Shown: positions 29,307 to 40,709, numbered from the stretch's first letter. The stretch: DNA of 64,000 nt from Cohnella ginsengisoli (GCF_029525555.1 NZ_JAPDHZ010000002.1:595868-659867), one strand, 5' to 3'. Notes: generated from the sequence alone by a model not told the origin. A program made the numbers and translations.

Positions 29307-29504
29307 TCAGTTGCCCCCCTAAAGATAAAGCTAGAAGTCACAGTCTTTTTGCGACTTCTAGCTGCTCAACAAGGAATACGACTTAAAACTATAAGTAAAC
29401 GGTGATCATCACTGAGTTGAATAAAGTAACGGTTCTATAAGTGAAAAAGCTTGCAAAGTTGACTCAACTAAAATAGCACCTTGCAATCCTCAAACTTAAT
29501 TAAT

Positions 29505-32500
29505 TCAATATCTAAGACTCTCCAATCGATGTTTAAGACGTTCTATTTCAAATTTCCGTTTTTTGAACCATTCTTGGGACCATATCCGATAAATTTTCCA
29601 TCCAAGCCCCTCAAGAACTTGTTGACGAAGCCGATCTCTGTCACGGGCCACTTTTGAACTGTGATATGCCTTACCGTCGCATTCTATACCGAGAACGAAC
29701 TTATCTTCGTCCAATGGATCGACCACTGCAAGATCTATACGATAACCTGAGCAACCAACCTGAGTTTTCACCTTGTAACCCAGGTCTGTGATTACTCTAA
29801 AAACATCTTCTTCAAAAGGTGAATCAAATTCCATTTCTTCATGCTGTGTCATACTAACAGGCAGTTTTCCATCCATTACCGTTTGCATGTAGTCTTTAAG
29901 AAGACGAAGACCTGCATTCCCATTAACTTTTGCATCGGACAAGTCAGATGGCATAAGTGAACTGACAAGCTTCATGTGGTACTTCGCGCGAGTAACCGCT
30001 ACATTTAACCGCCGTTCGCCCCGTGCTTTGCTTAGAGGTCCAAAATTATAATGTAAGGATTGATCCATGGCTTTCGCGTACCCGATGCTTAAGAAAATGA
30101 CGTCTCTCTCATCACCTTGGACGTTTTCCAAACTTTTAATGAAAAATTCCTCTTGTGCACCTTCTTGGAAGAAGCGCTCATAGATCGGGTTATTAGTCCT
30201 TTGGTTTGCAAGTTCTGCCTCAATAGCAGACGCCTGTGCTTCACTAAAGGCAATTACACCCAGCGACTGTCCTGGATGGCTTCTAAAATGTTCAAGGACG
30301 AGTTTGGCGATTGTCTCTGCTTCTTTCTTATTTGTCTTGCTCCCACCACGTTCATAAATACCGCCTTCCACATGCACTAATTCCGCTCCCAGATAGGGTC
30401 CGTTATCCGCACTCGGAAACGTAATTAGGTTGTTGTGATAAAACGCCTGGTTAGAAAAATTGATTAATGTTTCATGCTTGCTTCGATAGTGCCAGCGTAG
30501 GTTAATAGCAGGCAGAACGTGCGCGCATTCTTCTAAGATACTTTCGTACACAGCTTCTTCTTCCTGCTCATCTTCATCGAAGTCTTCATCAATCATGCTG
30601 CTGTGGAAGAAGTTCGTCGGAGGAAGCTGCTTTGTATCACCAACGATAATGACCTGTTTTCCACGTACAATTGCCCCGATCGCGTCTTCGGAAAAAATCT
30701 GGGACGCTTCGTCAAAAATTACAACATCAAACTGAACAACTGATGCATCTAAGAACTGGCTTACGGAGAGCGGGCTCATCAGAAGGCATGGTTTAATCTC
30801 CATAAACAATGACGCTGTTACGTTCATCAACTTCCGAATTGGATAATGCCGTTTTTTCTTTCCTATCTCAGCCTGTATGATCTGAAGTTCACGTCGATAA
30901 GCCAGAGCATTAATCGCATGATTTCGGTTGGATTCCAGTTTTTCTTTGATACGATTCACGTTTAACCCATTGCTGTTCCGATCCAATTTCCTGAAAGTTG
31001 TAACGTCTGTATTCATAGCGTCAGCATCGAATTCGTAAAGCATTGGTTCCTTTATATAAATTTGATCCAGCCAAAGTTTAAAGAATCGCTTTTGAAATAG
31101 ATTCTTGAAAGTATGATCGCCGATTTCTTCTTTCTTTATAGCAAGCATAAATCGGTTTAGCCCCATCGAATCCGCATGCTTTTCAAGACGCTGGTATCGT
31201 ATCCAATCCTCCAACAGATCAATGGCTCCAAGCCTAATATCCGTGAAGCTTGATAACTCGCTGAGCGAGACTAGGGAAAAATCGGTTATAAATATAACCG
31301 AAATCGTGAAATACAGGTGAAAGCTACTTTCTAAGCCTTCTGTTTTTTCTAGCTCACCTTTCATAACAGTAATAAGATGAATTAATTCAGAAACATCTTT
31401 CTTCCCTTCAGCACTCACAAATTCTACGATTTGTTCAGGCATTTCCGTATCAATGAACAATTCATGCCATTCGTCAGTCCAAGCCAGTGCATCAAAAATC
31501 TTTTCCCAATTTGTTGTGTAACCAGTGAAACGATCTCCAAAAATATTTTTTAAGGTCTCAAGCTGACCATCCAAGCTCGTTTGCAATTTTTTGAGTTGTA
31601 CTGTCCTTTCGAGTAAAGCTTTGGTTTCATTGAAAGGCAAGTAACTACGGAAATACGGCGATACTTTTGCGAACCAGGATTGCCATTCTGTTACTTGCTC
31701 TTTGAAGTCTCGAAGTCGCTCAATGAACGCAATAATGGGCCAGTATTGCTCTGGTCCTTCGAATCCCGAAAATACTTTAGGCAAGGCTTCTTTGAATAGC
31801 GGCATATCCTTCTCGAATTTATTAATGCAATTTCGAAGTGCCGTTTCGTCAATCGAAGCTGTGAGACCGCCGTGGAGCAACAGATTTTTAAACTCCTGGT
31901 TGATTCGCACGTTGTATTTATACAAGTTGCTGAAGGAATCCATAAACCCGAGAAGACGATCCCAATCTGTACCTTCTCCTTTAAATGCCTCACCGAGAAC
32001 ACTTGAGCTATCCTGAAGGATATCATTAAGTATTCGTAATTCATGATTGAACTTGGTTAAGCCCACTAGGTCTTCCTTTAACCCAGTAACGTTAAGACTC
32101 AATGGATTATGCAGAAGATTTGCGAAACCGTCTACAAACAAGAAATAAGATTCAGCTTTCTCCCATTCGTTTTGCAAGGTAGCATTTAATTCATCGATAC
32201 TCACGGATGCAATATTTGCACCTAAAAGGTGAATAAAATTCGGAAACTCCGTTAAGAGGACTTTCACTGAGTGCTGTATTTCTTTGCTTGTTTGCTTAAG
32301 CTGATTGTAAGAAGTCAATAACTGCTCTACTCTGCCAGCAGGCCGAATCAGCAAGTCTTTAAGCGATGTGGTAATATTTCTTCCTTGATGCCATTCAATT
32401 ATTTCTCTGGTGGTCGTTAACGCTTGTTCAATCTGATTCCAATCTGTATCAACTTCTTGATAATGCAAGCCAAGCGACATTTTAAAGTCGCTTCCTTTTT

Positions 32501-35272
32501 GGTTGATGGCCTTCTTATAGTCCAATACGCGTTTTACGTTACGGACATATTTATGAAATGTATCAAAGTCGATTTTCTCATTCGACTTAAGGTTAGCCCT
32601 AAGCCATTTCAAGTCCTTTTTGTATGACCCGTTAACAATACGTGTAAATGATTGATACTTGCCTTCGCATTTGTCAAAAATGTCATAGATCCGCTCGTCA
32701 TAAACTTCCTCTTCGAAGACATTGACTGCTTTATTATATTCGGTAAGGTATTTACTAAATAGATCTTTGCCTTCCCGTACAGCAGACTGAATCTCATGGT
32801 AGTTATGAACGCTGAACCATTTTTCCTGCGGGCGAGGTGACTTGGCGATTAAACCGACAATCGTTTCCAGATTGTTAACCGAAGCAACATTAATTATTGG
32901 AGTCCCGAAAAGCTCTTCAAACTCGGTTTTGTAGGTGTTAAACAACTTAACTTTATTAAACAGTTCATTAAAGGTCGTCGTGACTTTGATTTTTTTGGTC
33001 GTACAGGAGATTATGAACAGTATCTTGATTTCGATTAAATGAACCCAAGAGGCCCTCTTTCACTTCAAGTTCAACCAAAGCTTTCTCAGCGTTGATTTCT
33101 ATAAAAGAGCTCTTATACTTTGACAACAAGTTCAGCCGTATTAATCCGATTTCATCGAACTTCGTCTTTATTGCCACAGCTTGTTTATGCACTTCTTCAA
33201 ACTTATTTTCATCAAACCACTCAACAGTGGGGGTTACCGACTTATTCAAGAGTGATAAATAGACCAACAAAAGTTTTAGGTCTTCCAAATTGTTAAGCCC
33301 AAAGATCCCCAATTGGGATGCTGTTTCTAAGTAGACGGTGATTTTCTCCGCTTCGGTGGCAAAACCATCAATATTTCCGATAATTTCGCTCTGCCCTAAC
33401 AATACTTCCGAGTATTTTCCTTCTGGTAAAATCGACACGAGCTTTTCACGCTTAATAAATAGTTGCTCATACGCTTGCTCTAATTTATCCTCATTGAGGA
33501 CATTCTCCGTTAGCTGCTCCATAAGCTTCTTCTTATCATCCAGGAAATAAGAGAAGCGTTCTTGATAACTTTTTTGCGTCGGCAATTACTTGTGTAATAT
33601 TATTTTTATCAAACCATGCTATGGGGGGCATTGGCGAATGAATTGCCATGTCTAAAACTGCAATTGTTTTCTTCAAGTCGGTCAGCGTATTAACTTTTAA
33701 ACCTACGGTTTCTTCAATATTGGAGGCTAATTTGAGAATATTTCCGATCTGTTTGGATAAGTCCGTTAAGAAAATCTTTACTTTTGATTTTAACTCAAGA
33801 GAATAACTTTCATCGTTGAACCCTTCCCACGGATGAAAGTCCGATTTATAAACTGAATTCCGATAACGCTCTAGATCGGTCAGCAGCCTATAAATGGACT
33901 CCAGCTCTGTATTCGGTGCTATATTAAAGTCCACCATTAATTCGGGGACTTCCTCCAGCTTGGAGAGAATACCGTGTACTTCGAAAACCGTCTTTTCGTA
34001 TGGCTCCCTGATTTCATGGATTTTTTCGGCATATGTATTTAGCTTTTCTCGAATTACGTTGATTTGTCCATACACTTCATTTGGAACTCTATTTTTAGAA
34101 GGCTGCTTATTCAATACATGGTTTAATTCATCCAGCACCTGTCTTTTGTTTGCCTTTTGACTATGCATCTCAAGACAGAAATCCCCAAGTCCCTCGTTTT
34201 CAAGACGTGTTTTAACGACATTTAGCGCAGCCATCTTTTCACTAACAAAAAGAACTTTTTTTATTGCTTGCCAAGTTCTCTGCGATTATATTGGAGATCG
34301 TTTGGCTTTTCCCCGTCCCTGGAGGTCCTTGAAGAACAAAACTCATTCCATTCTTCGCTGCCAAAATCGCCTGTTGCTGGCTTGAATCCGCATCTAGGAT
34401 ATTGAAAATTTCTTGTGACGGAACCTCACGATCCATAGATGATTCGTCAGGCACACGTGTATGATCAAACGTCTGCTTTCTGCTATCTTCATCGGAAACA
34501 CCTGCAATTTCCCTTATTAAAGGATGGTTTTCAATAAGATCCTTGTAGGTTTCCATATCCTTATACATAACCAATTTGTTGAAAGAGAACAAAGACAAAT
34601 AAACGTCTTCTTCGACGCTCCACTCTTCCAAATTTGCAATGAGCTCACGTATTTTCATCCATAGGTCTGTTACGGAAAGATCTGAAGGATCTTCAGCCAA
34701 CTCTGGCATATAAATTCCATGCTGCTCACGCAACATATGCGAAAGAAACGGATTAATTACGATATCATCTTCAAATATAGTCAAGGTGAAAGGGTCATTA
34801 GCATTTGCTCTTTTTTATGGTTGTGGGCACCAAAAGCAAAGGGGCAAAAAAATAATCTGAAGTAGCGGCGCTTTGAGTTTCTTTCCATTTTTAAAAGCCC
34901 GAATGTAAGGTATGAGATGTTGATCCCTTGTTCATTCATTCGGGTTTTAGCAGCCATTCTTAACTTGTTAAGGATCTTCTTGTACTTTTGTGTTTCTTCA
35001 AAGATACGTTTTTTCTTTTCAAGTTCTTCGATTGCCATGCCTTTGAGCTTTTCGATTTGTGCTGAAAACTGCGTGGCCAACTTTTCGCAATTTAACTGAT
35101 TTTCTTCCTTCACAAGCAGCTTATATAAGATGGATGGTTCATCCATAAATTTAATGCTATTGCTTGCCTTGGGTTTAAAGTTAAGCAACGTATTTCGTTT
35201 GCTCATATCGATAAGATTGTTCTTCCAATTTGCAATTCGGCTATGTAATGGGTTTACAATTTGTTTCGCCAT
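29505..35272 (-). CDS. Giant DUF4011/SF1 helicase/Vsr-like nuclease, Hhe-like (five frameshifts)
   Basis: About 1,920 residues when joined. The DUF4011 N-terminus has NWKNNLIDMSKRNTLLNF. Walker A is LQGPPGTGKSQTISNI, followed by a long coiled-coil insert. Then come Walker B VVIFDEASQIFSEDAI, VIVGDTKQLPPTNF, NVQGDERDVIFLS and RRLNVAVTRAK. The C-terminus is a Vsr/DUF559 nuclease domain (RIDLAVVDP, then GIECDGKAYHSS). Runs with an extra base: T5 34888-34892, T6 34811-34816, T7 34256-34262, T6 33570-33575 and T7 32990-32996. Proteins with this domain order are the Hhe antiphage system. The start has GAAGGTGA 6 bases upstream. Five shifts in a single gene argue for sequencing error. Confidence 0.82.
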
Positions 35273-35383
35273 GATTTCACCTTCGTAATCGTGATTATGT
35301 GCCTAACCAATTCAGTAGCTATTTAGGAAAATTGTACCACGATATAACAATGTTTGATACTATCTGATTATTATCATTAGTCG

Positions 35384-36414
35384 ATGAGTTTATTAGGGAA
35401 TTACTCCCAATCGAGAATGGAGAATCAAGAATTGAATAATAAGAAGTTGAATAGCTATTATCTGTATTACAAACAAGTTCTAAAGAATAAATGCTATTCC
35501 GAAGAAAATTTGATTTTGGAAATGAAAAAAAAGATTTGGGGATAGTCTAAAGATTAGAATTGGTACGTGGGGCAGGACTACACAACAGAATTCGATTAAT
35601 ATTAATATTGATGATAAATCTGAATATGTCATCCCTTTACATTCGCCTGAGGAAATATTGGCTAACACTAGGCGTACACTTGGTCAAGAGCTTGAAGCAT
35701 TTCATTGGGTTATTCCCCCCGTATATACAAATGTGGATCATTGGTGAGATGATAAGCACATCGTTTCCCGATTTGGAGCAATTATGTAGATCAACATACA
35801 ATAACGGATATTTCGCTTCTCAATTGACAAGCACATATCAAGAAATTCCATTATTTGTGACAAACTTAAGTTTAATTGAGGAATCAATTGAATGTTTTAT
35901 TTTGGGGAAATTAGCTGCATCAATAACTTTATTACTCACGATTATTGAAGGTATCGCAAGAGATTTTTGTGAACTTCACAATTTGCAATTTAATAAACAC
36001 GGGTCAATAAGTGCCTTTGACACAGCAGTTAAATACGGTAAGTCTGTTTGGCGGGAGAAGATATTGCTAATTGGTCATCAAAGTAAATTAATATTGCCAG
36101 AGGATTATCTTAATGATGAAATCTTGAGGACAGTTGATGAAGTAATGGATATGTTTATATCTTTCGAAAGATATGGACTAAACTATTTATATAAATCACA
36201 GTCAAATTTCACATTGAACCGTCACAGTATTCTGCATGGGTACAATAAGGATTATTATAAGCCTATAAATTTTTATAGACTTTATTCTTGTTTAGAAATG
36301 CTTGCGGTTGTTGTCTCGTATAAATTTATGCCTAGTGATCCCAATGATCTTGCTAAATTCACTTCAAAGCTCCAAAAATTCGATCTTTTGGAGAGAGTAT
36401 CTAAAATGACATAA
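35384..36414 (+). CDS. Hypothetical protein (two frameshifts)
   Basis: About 342 residues reading from the ATG at 35384, or about 331 from that at 35417. One base is removed from A8 (35525-35532) and one from C6 (35715-35720); the joins give EMKKRFGDSLKIRIGTW and AFHWVIPPYIQMWII. The C-terminal half is helical with one moderately hydrophobic stretch (FILGKLAASITLLLTIIEGI) and a conserved-looking end with LNRHSILHGYNKDYY. RHxILHG near the end recalls a HEPN-type Rx4-6H motif, found in RNases and abortive-infection proteins. This comparison is tentative. It is divergent from the Hhe-like gene. Confidence 0.55.
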
Positions 36415-36465
36415 CTTTTTGTCTTAGTTAATAAACCCAATCTTGGTGGCTGTATAAGAAAAATG

Positions 36466-36497
36466 AAGTGGAACCAAGCTCATGCTCGGTTCCACTT
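36466..36497. terminator. Terminator between convergent genes
   Basis: A perfect 10-bp stem AAGTGGAACC (36466-36475) and GGTTCCACTT (36488-36497) sits between the convergent ends at 36414 and 36572. Only short T-runs are present. Confidence 0.7.
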
Positions 36498-36571
36498 TAA
36501 AGGCCATACAGTTGGAAAATAAATTACACTAACCACATCAGTCACTAAGCAGCTACGGTCTTGACCCATAA

Positions 36572-37183
36572 TTATTTAATTTTTTTCTTTGGCTTATTAA
36601 TCCACTTTTCGAAGTGCATTAAAAAATTGCGGGATATGTCGTCTGCATCCCATCCACTTTCGTCAGGTAAAAATGGGGTATGGATATAAAAATTAATCCA
36701 ATACTCTTGCCACTTTTCATTCTGGAGAACCATTGCTATGTCTATAAAACTAGAACAGTTCTTCAGGTCCTCAAATGAAGTATCAATTTGATGTGAAGTG
36801 TTTTGAAACTTAAGTTTTCCATTTTCCAATGCAAATTCTATGCGGTTTAAATTTCCGCCTAACCCGCCATCTGTTAAAATTATATGAATTGGAAAGCTAA
36901 ATTGTTTTAACAAACTATCTATCTCACCATTTATCATTGATGCAGAAAATTCATGCCAATCCCAGCTTTTATCCATCATCTGTTCATGCAGACTGGAGTT
37001 TCCTTCTCCACTGCCATATCCTTTTTCAACATAATACCCACAATGTATAAATTCTTTCTCCGTCCAAAACGAAAACTTAGCGAATCGATACTTCTCTTGA
37101 GATAACACGACCCACCACTCGCTTTCAGAAGAACGATGAAAATCATAGGCTTTTGGAAAATATCTTGTTTTAGCATCCCTCAT
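36572..37183 (-). CDS. Hypothetical cytoplasmic protein
   Basis: 203 residues, rich in Trp, Phe and charged residues (SSESEWWVVLSQEKYRFAKF, later DESGWDADDISRNF). No signal, membrane segment or recognised motif. Upstream of the ATG the coding-like pattern continues (TKEAAAAVAEH just before), so the true start may be farther upstream, with a shift between. It stands alone between the HNH nuclease gene and the convergent hypothetical gene. Function unknown. Confidence 0.55.
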   Translation of the reverse strand: MRDAKTRYFPKAYDFHRSSESEWWVVLSQEKYRFAKFSFWTEKEFIHCGYYVEKGYGSGEGNSSLHEQMMDKSWDWHEFSASMINGEIDSLLKQFSFPIHIILTDGGLGGNLNRIEFALENGKLKFQNTSHQIDTSFEDLKNCSSFIDIAMVLQNEKWQEYWINFYIHTPFLPDESGWDADDISRNFLMHFEKWINKPKKKIK

Positions 37184-37335
37184 ATGCTCTGCAACTGCTG
37201 CGGCAGCTTCTTTTGTGATTCTTGTAGCTTATGTACACTCGCATCACCTCAATTATAATTTTTATCCTAATCTATTTCCGACACTGAAGTTTCAATACGC
37301 CGTGTCATATAGGGATAATTTATATTAAACCTTAA

Positions 37336-38508
37336 CTAGGGCCTAAAAATTTCTTCTACGTGGTACATCATGTACTTTTTCTGGCGCTCGTTAAGTATCA
37401 CGTTCATGTTGCTATGCAACCCCATTTTTCTTCGGGAATCAATACTTAGTAAACTTGAAATTAATATTCGACCATCGCCATCAAAGCTTATATAGCCTCT
37501 ATCGAAAAGGAGATCCAAATTCGGAATTAACAATAACCCATTGTTGGGATCTAATCGCTCTACATTATCACAATCTCGCCAAGGCTTTATGTGCGATGCC
37601 CGAAGAAGTTCAACATTTTGAAAACCTGTAACGGAGCACTTTTGCCACATCGCTATCAATGCCGAACGATATTTGATTTGTCCAACACGAGCTTTAATTT
37701 TTGATTCCCTTTCTGTCTGCTCTACTGAGTTGATAGTAATATCAGTAATTCCCAAATCCTCTTCAACGTCTAAATAGCAATACGATAAATTCTTGTTATT
37801 AGCACGAAGCTTACTAACCGCTAAATACTGCTTATACTTTGCATCGAGTAGATGATTTGTAATAAACTCTTGCTCTAGGATCTTTGAAATAACTTTATCC
37901 GTTTCTTTATGTTGTATCGTATCCGTCCATAAAGAATCAATCTTGTCTAAATTCATATACGCTACATACGTCGATGGAGCGAAGAAATAATCTTTGTCAT
38001 ATTTTAAGACCACTAATGTCGAACTTGCATAAAGAAGTCTGCTGTAAACATCTGCAAGCGCCGAAAACAACCCATTATCAAATGAGAGTATATTCCTTAT
38101 AATTTCAGAGATATCTTTAACCATGGACTTTTCGCGTAGATAAGGTCCTTCAATTAGAGGCCAATATCTTCGACTCTTATTACTTGGAACTATTCCATTT
38201 CTTTCACAATATTTCTTATATTCTTCTTCTAAAACTTGGTCTATTCTTTCCTTCCCCATTAATTTACTTATTTCTCTATTAGTTTCTCCTCCATCCTTTT
38301 CATAACTATTTATGTGTGAATCAGCGTTGTTGTTCTTATATCCTGCAAAGCGACTCGGAGCGAAATAAAATTCTCCGTTATGCTTCAAAGCTATGTACAC
38401 AACACCATTCTTAATCATGCCGTTATAAAACTCGTGATACTCAGTATCTCTATAATTGTGTAAGGTGAAGATATTATCGATTAAGTCTTCAGTGCTACTG
38501 ATGAACAT
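37336..38508 (-). CDS. HNH endonuclease, restriction-type
   Basis: 390 residues, frame intact. The C-terminal HNH_2-type domain has CSVTGFQNVELLRASHIKPW, then the DPNNGLLLIPNLDLLFDRGY block, typical of HNH restriction endonucleases, and ends in IDSRRKMGLHSNMNV. The N-terminal 230 residues hold two related repeats (around HNGEFYFAPSRFAGYKN and KYDKDYFFAPSTYVAYMN), probably a DNA- or modification-recognition module. No methyltransferase is adjacent, so a modification-dependent or tightly controlled enzyme is likely. It lies 115 bases downstream of the XRE/ImmA pair in the same direction. Confidence 0.82.
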   Translation of the reverse strand: MFISSTEDLIDNIFTLHNYRDTEYHEFYNGMIKNGVVYIALKHNGEFYFAPSRFAGYKNNNADSHINSYEKDGGETNREISKLMGKERIDQVLEEEYKKYCERNGIVPSNKSRRYWPLIEGPYLREKSMVKDISEIIRNILSFDNGLFSALADVYSRLLYASSTLVVLKYDKDYFFAPSTYVAYMNLDKIDSLWTDTIQHKETDKVISKILEQEFITNHLLDAKYKQYLAVSKLRANNKNLSYCYLDVEEDLGITDITINSVEQTERESKIKARVGQIKYRSALIAMWQKCSVTGFQNVELLRASHIKPWRDCDNVERLDPNNGLLLIPNLDLLFDRGYISFDGDGRILISSLLSIDSRRKMGLHSNMNVILNERQKKYMMYHVEEIFRP

Positions 38509-38622
38509 ATTTTGAACCCCATTTTAAAATTAGTGTCGTCCAAAGTTCCAACTAACATTTTTTTACTTTCAAAAAAAGAAGTCCAAATGGACTTCTCTAT
38601 TTTAGATAAGTATTTTTTGTTT

Positions 38623-39156
38623 TTATAAGTAACCTAGTTTGCCCAGTCTAAAACATAATGCTTGTTCACTTACTTCAAACTTCTTTGCAATTTCTTTTAA
38701 TTCGATGGATTCAACAAGATCAATACCATCTTTAATTTTTTTCTGTATCTCTTCAATAATTAGTTCTTCAGGCATTAAAAGGGCTGCCGCAAAGGCATTA
38801 GCTTCTATTTCTTTTGGATTCACTGCTTTTGAAGATAGAGGACTTCTAAAATTAATCGTAAAACCACGATCTATATGAGCCTCGTCTTGTTTATCGCTAT
38901 GCAATAAATAATGCCCAAGTTCGTGGGCTATGGTAAATCTCTTTCTATTAATAGAATGTCCTTCATTAATAAAAATAAAACTTTCTTCCGATGTATCATC
39001 TTTAAATAAAAAGCCAGATAAGTCTTTTTCCAACTTCTCATACACTAATTTTATATTCAAATCCTCTGCTATTTTTTCTACTGGAACTGAGGGAGCTGAG
39101 ATGTTCATTTCATCTAAAAGCCAGTAAGCTTTTCTTTCTGCTCTTTTAAGATTCAT
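38623..39156 (-). CDS. ImmA/IrrE-family metallo-endopeptidase
   Basis: 177 residues. Zinc-protease motif AHELGHYLLH at about residues 76-85, with the third ligand in KEIEANAFAAALLMPEE. These proteases cleave their partner XRE repressor upon a signal, as ImmA does ImmR. The gene overlaps the preceding XRE gene by four bases, the usual sign of translational coupling. It probably releases repression of the downstream HNH nuclease gene or of its own operon. Confidence 0.9.
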   Translation of the reverse strand: MNLKRAERKAYWLLDEMNISAPSVPVEKIAEDLNIKLVYEKLEKDLSGFLFKDDTSEESFIFINEGHSINRKRFTIAHELGHYLLHSDKQDEAHIDRGFTINFRSPLSSKAVNPKEIEANAFAAALLMPEELIIEEIQKKIKDGIDLVESIELKEIAKKFEVSEQALCFRLGKLGYL

Positions 39157-39467
39157 TTTCCTTCCCCTTCCCTCAATTTATTGATTAAATTCAGCATCTT
39201 TGTTTTATCGTTTTGTATTTTTACTTTATCATCCACTTCTTGATACTTAGTTATCATACTCAAATCAGGTAGTAAATCTTTGGGATCGACATCATATAAG
39301 TAAGCTAATTCATAAAGAACATCTATCTGTATCTTTTGTCTACCTTGCTCAATATTCGCAACTGAAGATCTAGTCATATTAATTTTATCTGCAACTTCTA
39401 ACTGTTTGTAACCAAGCTTTTCTCTAAGTTCTTTCAACTTTCGACCAATGTGAAAGTAGATTTCCAT
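39153..39467 (-). CDS. XRE-family repressor paired with ImmA/IrrE
   Basis: 104 residues from the ATG at 39467, which has AAGGAAGA 7 bases upstream; a longer in-frame start lacks one. The helix-turn-helix is IGRKLKELREKLGYKQLEVA then DKINMTRSSVANIEQGR. The C-terminal part is charged and helical. Its stop overlaps the ImmA/IrrE start. It is the probable repressor of the operon and the substrate of the protease. Confidence 0.88.
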   Translation of the reverse strand: MEIYFHIGRKLKELREKLGYKQLEVADKINMTRSSVANIEQGRQKIQIDVLYELAYLYDVDPKDLLPDLSMITKYQEVDDKVKIQNDKTKMLNLINKLREGEGK

Positions 39468-39599
39468 TTTATATTCTTCCTTACTTCTTTTAAATAAGTA
39501 TAGACTAGTATTGAGACATTTGACAATTGTACAAACTACCAAGTTATTGAATTTTATCAGAATTTCTATAATATTTTTCCCAATATTATACGCAAACAT

Positions 39600-39986
39600 A
39601 GTCCTTCAGACATAGATGTTGAAAAAGTGAACTAGATCTTTCTTCTTTAATAATTTAGCTAAGTTACTTTTAAATAGTGATTCTCAACCCTAATATAAAC
39701 CACCCTAAAAGGGCGGTTTATTTTATCTGCGAGGTACTAGAGCCCCCCTGAGTAGAAATACTGGCTCAAAGCCATCCATTGAGACTATCAGAAAAATATA
39801 TTCGATAACTTCAAACACCAACAATTTGTTTAGCATTAAAAACGATTTGATAATGTAAAATCGCTAATTGGAAATCTACTTATTGGACATCGATTCCTTG
39901 AACTTAACAAGAAACAAGATGCGAAATCGGCATCTTGTCAGAAACCAAACTTCACCACTGTTGGCACATTAAAAACGTTTGATAGG
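39600..39986. other. Intergenic region with one hairpin
   Basis: 387 AT-rich bases without a gene. It contains a stem TAAACCACCC / GGGCGGTTTA with one mismatch (39696-39720), followed by TTTTAT on the plus strand, a terminator-like structure. It should also hold the promoter of the XRE/ImmA/HNH operon on the minus strand near 39480-39600. Nothing else is recognisable. Confidence 0.5.
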
Positions 39987-40352
39987 TTACTTCCCAACCA
40001 ATACAAATACATTCCCATCAGGAGCTTCCATTACGGCAATATGTCCAGATTCGGTTGAAAAAGGAGCCCTAATCCATTGGATTTCTTCGTTCTTATTCAA
40101 CTCATCATATGCTTGTCGAACATCTTCAACATAGATTTCGATTTCTGTAAAATTAATTTCAGGGTGATTACTCAACACAAGTTCAGAACTATCTTTTAAA
40201 GGAAATTTCAAACCTATCACTGTCCAAGTCGAACCATTCTCTAAGTTACGTTCTATCTTCCAGTTTTCTGTTAAGCCCATTGATATGTAAAACGAAAGTG
40301 ATTTCTCAATGTCGTTTGTATGAATACAAACGCATTCTAATTTCTTAAACAT
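39987..40352 (-). CDS. VOC-family (glyoxalase/bleomycin-resistance-like) protein
   Basis: 121 residues. Beta-alpha-beta-beta-beta fold of the vicinal-oxygen-chelate family: LECVCIHTNDIEKSLSFYIS, then IEIYVEDVRQAYDELN and the metal Glu candidate in HIAVMEAPDGNVFVLV. The start at 40352 has AAGGAG 9 bases upstream; an ATG nine bases earlier overlaps the ribosome binding site. Members bind or modify small molecules such as methylglyoxal, fosfomycin or bleomycin. The ligand is unknown. A LexA-like palindrome lies 30 bases upstream next to a -10 box. Confidence 0.85.
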   Translation of the reverse strand: MFKKLECVCIHTNDIEKSLSFYISMGLTENWKIERNLENGSTWTVIGLKFPLKDSSELVLSNHPEINFTEIEIYVEDVRQAYDELNKNEEIQWIRAPFSTESGHIAVMEAPDGNVFVLVGK

Positions 40353-40381
40353 TTGATACATCTCCTTCTTTAATTAAATAA

Positions 40382-40410
40382 GGAACGTATGTTCCCATTT
40401 TATGATTATA
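40382..40410 (-). promoter_or_regulatory. LexA/DinR-like palindrome and -10 box of the VOC gene
   Basis: GGAACGTATGTTCC (40382-40395) contains GAAC-N4-GTTC, the core of the Bacillus SOS box (CGAAC-N4-GTTCG), though with G and C in place of the flanking C and G. It lies just downstream of a minus-strand TATAAT (complement 40405-40410), where a repressor would block transcription. Binding by LexA is an inference. Confidence 0.4.
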
Positions 40411-40679
40411 ACTTTTCCCTATGATATAAAGCTACAATAATTTAGAAAAACGCCTATATTTATAAAAAACCTCTCTCAAAAACATTGGGTCAACTATCAA
40501 CATAAAACATGCGTAATTTCGATTGTTATTTAAATTTTTGAATCACTTAATTATAGTCTGACTATTTAGCTTTTCCTTATGGTATATAAATTTTCCCATG
40601 CGATTTAACGCAATAAATTACATAAAAAATTTTATAATATGTTTATGTTATAAACTTTATTTTCATATAATTTTTATTG

Positions 40680-40709
40680 TTGACACCCGCATTGTTCATG
40701 GGTTATCGT
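40680..40709 (+). promoter_or_regulatory. Promoter of the 56-aa gene, within a 340-base gap
   Basis: A perfect TTGACA (40680-40685), an 18-base spacer and TATCGT (40704-40709), about 42 bases upstream of the ATG at 40752. The rest of the gap from 40411 is AT-rich and holds no gene. Confidence 0.5.

Noticed and set aside
29505..35272. A cluster of five separate small genes followed by a helicase
   Set aside because: Each fragment joins the next in the correct order after removal of one base, reproducing a single known domain layout.
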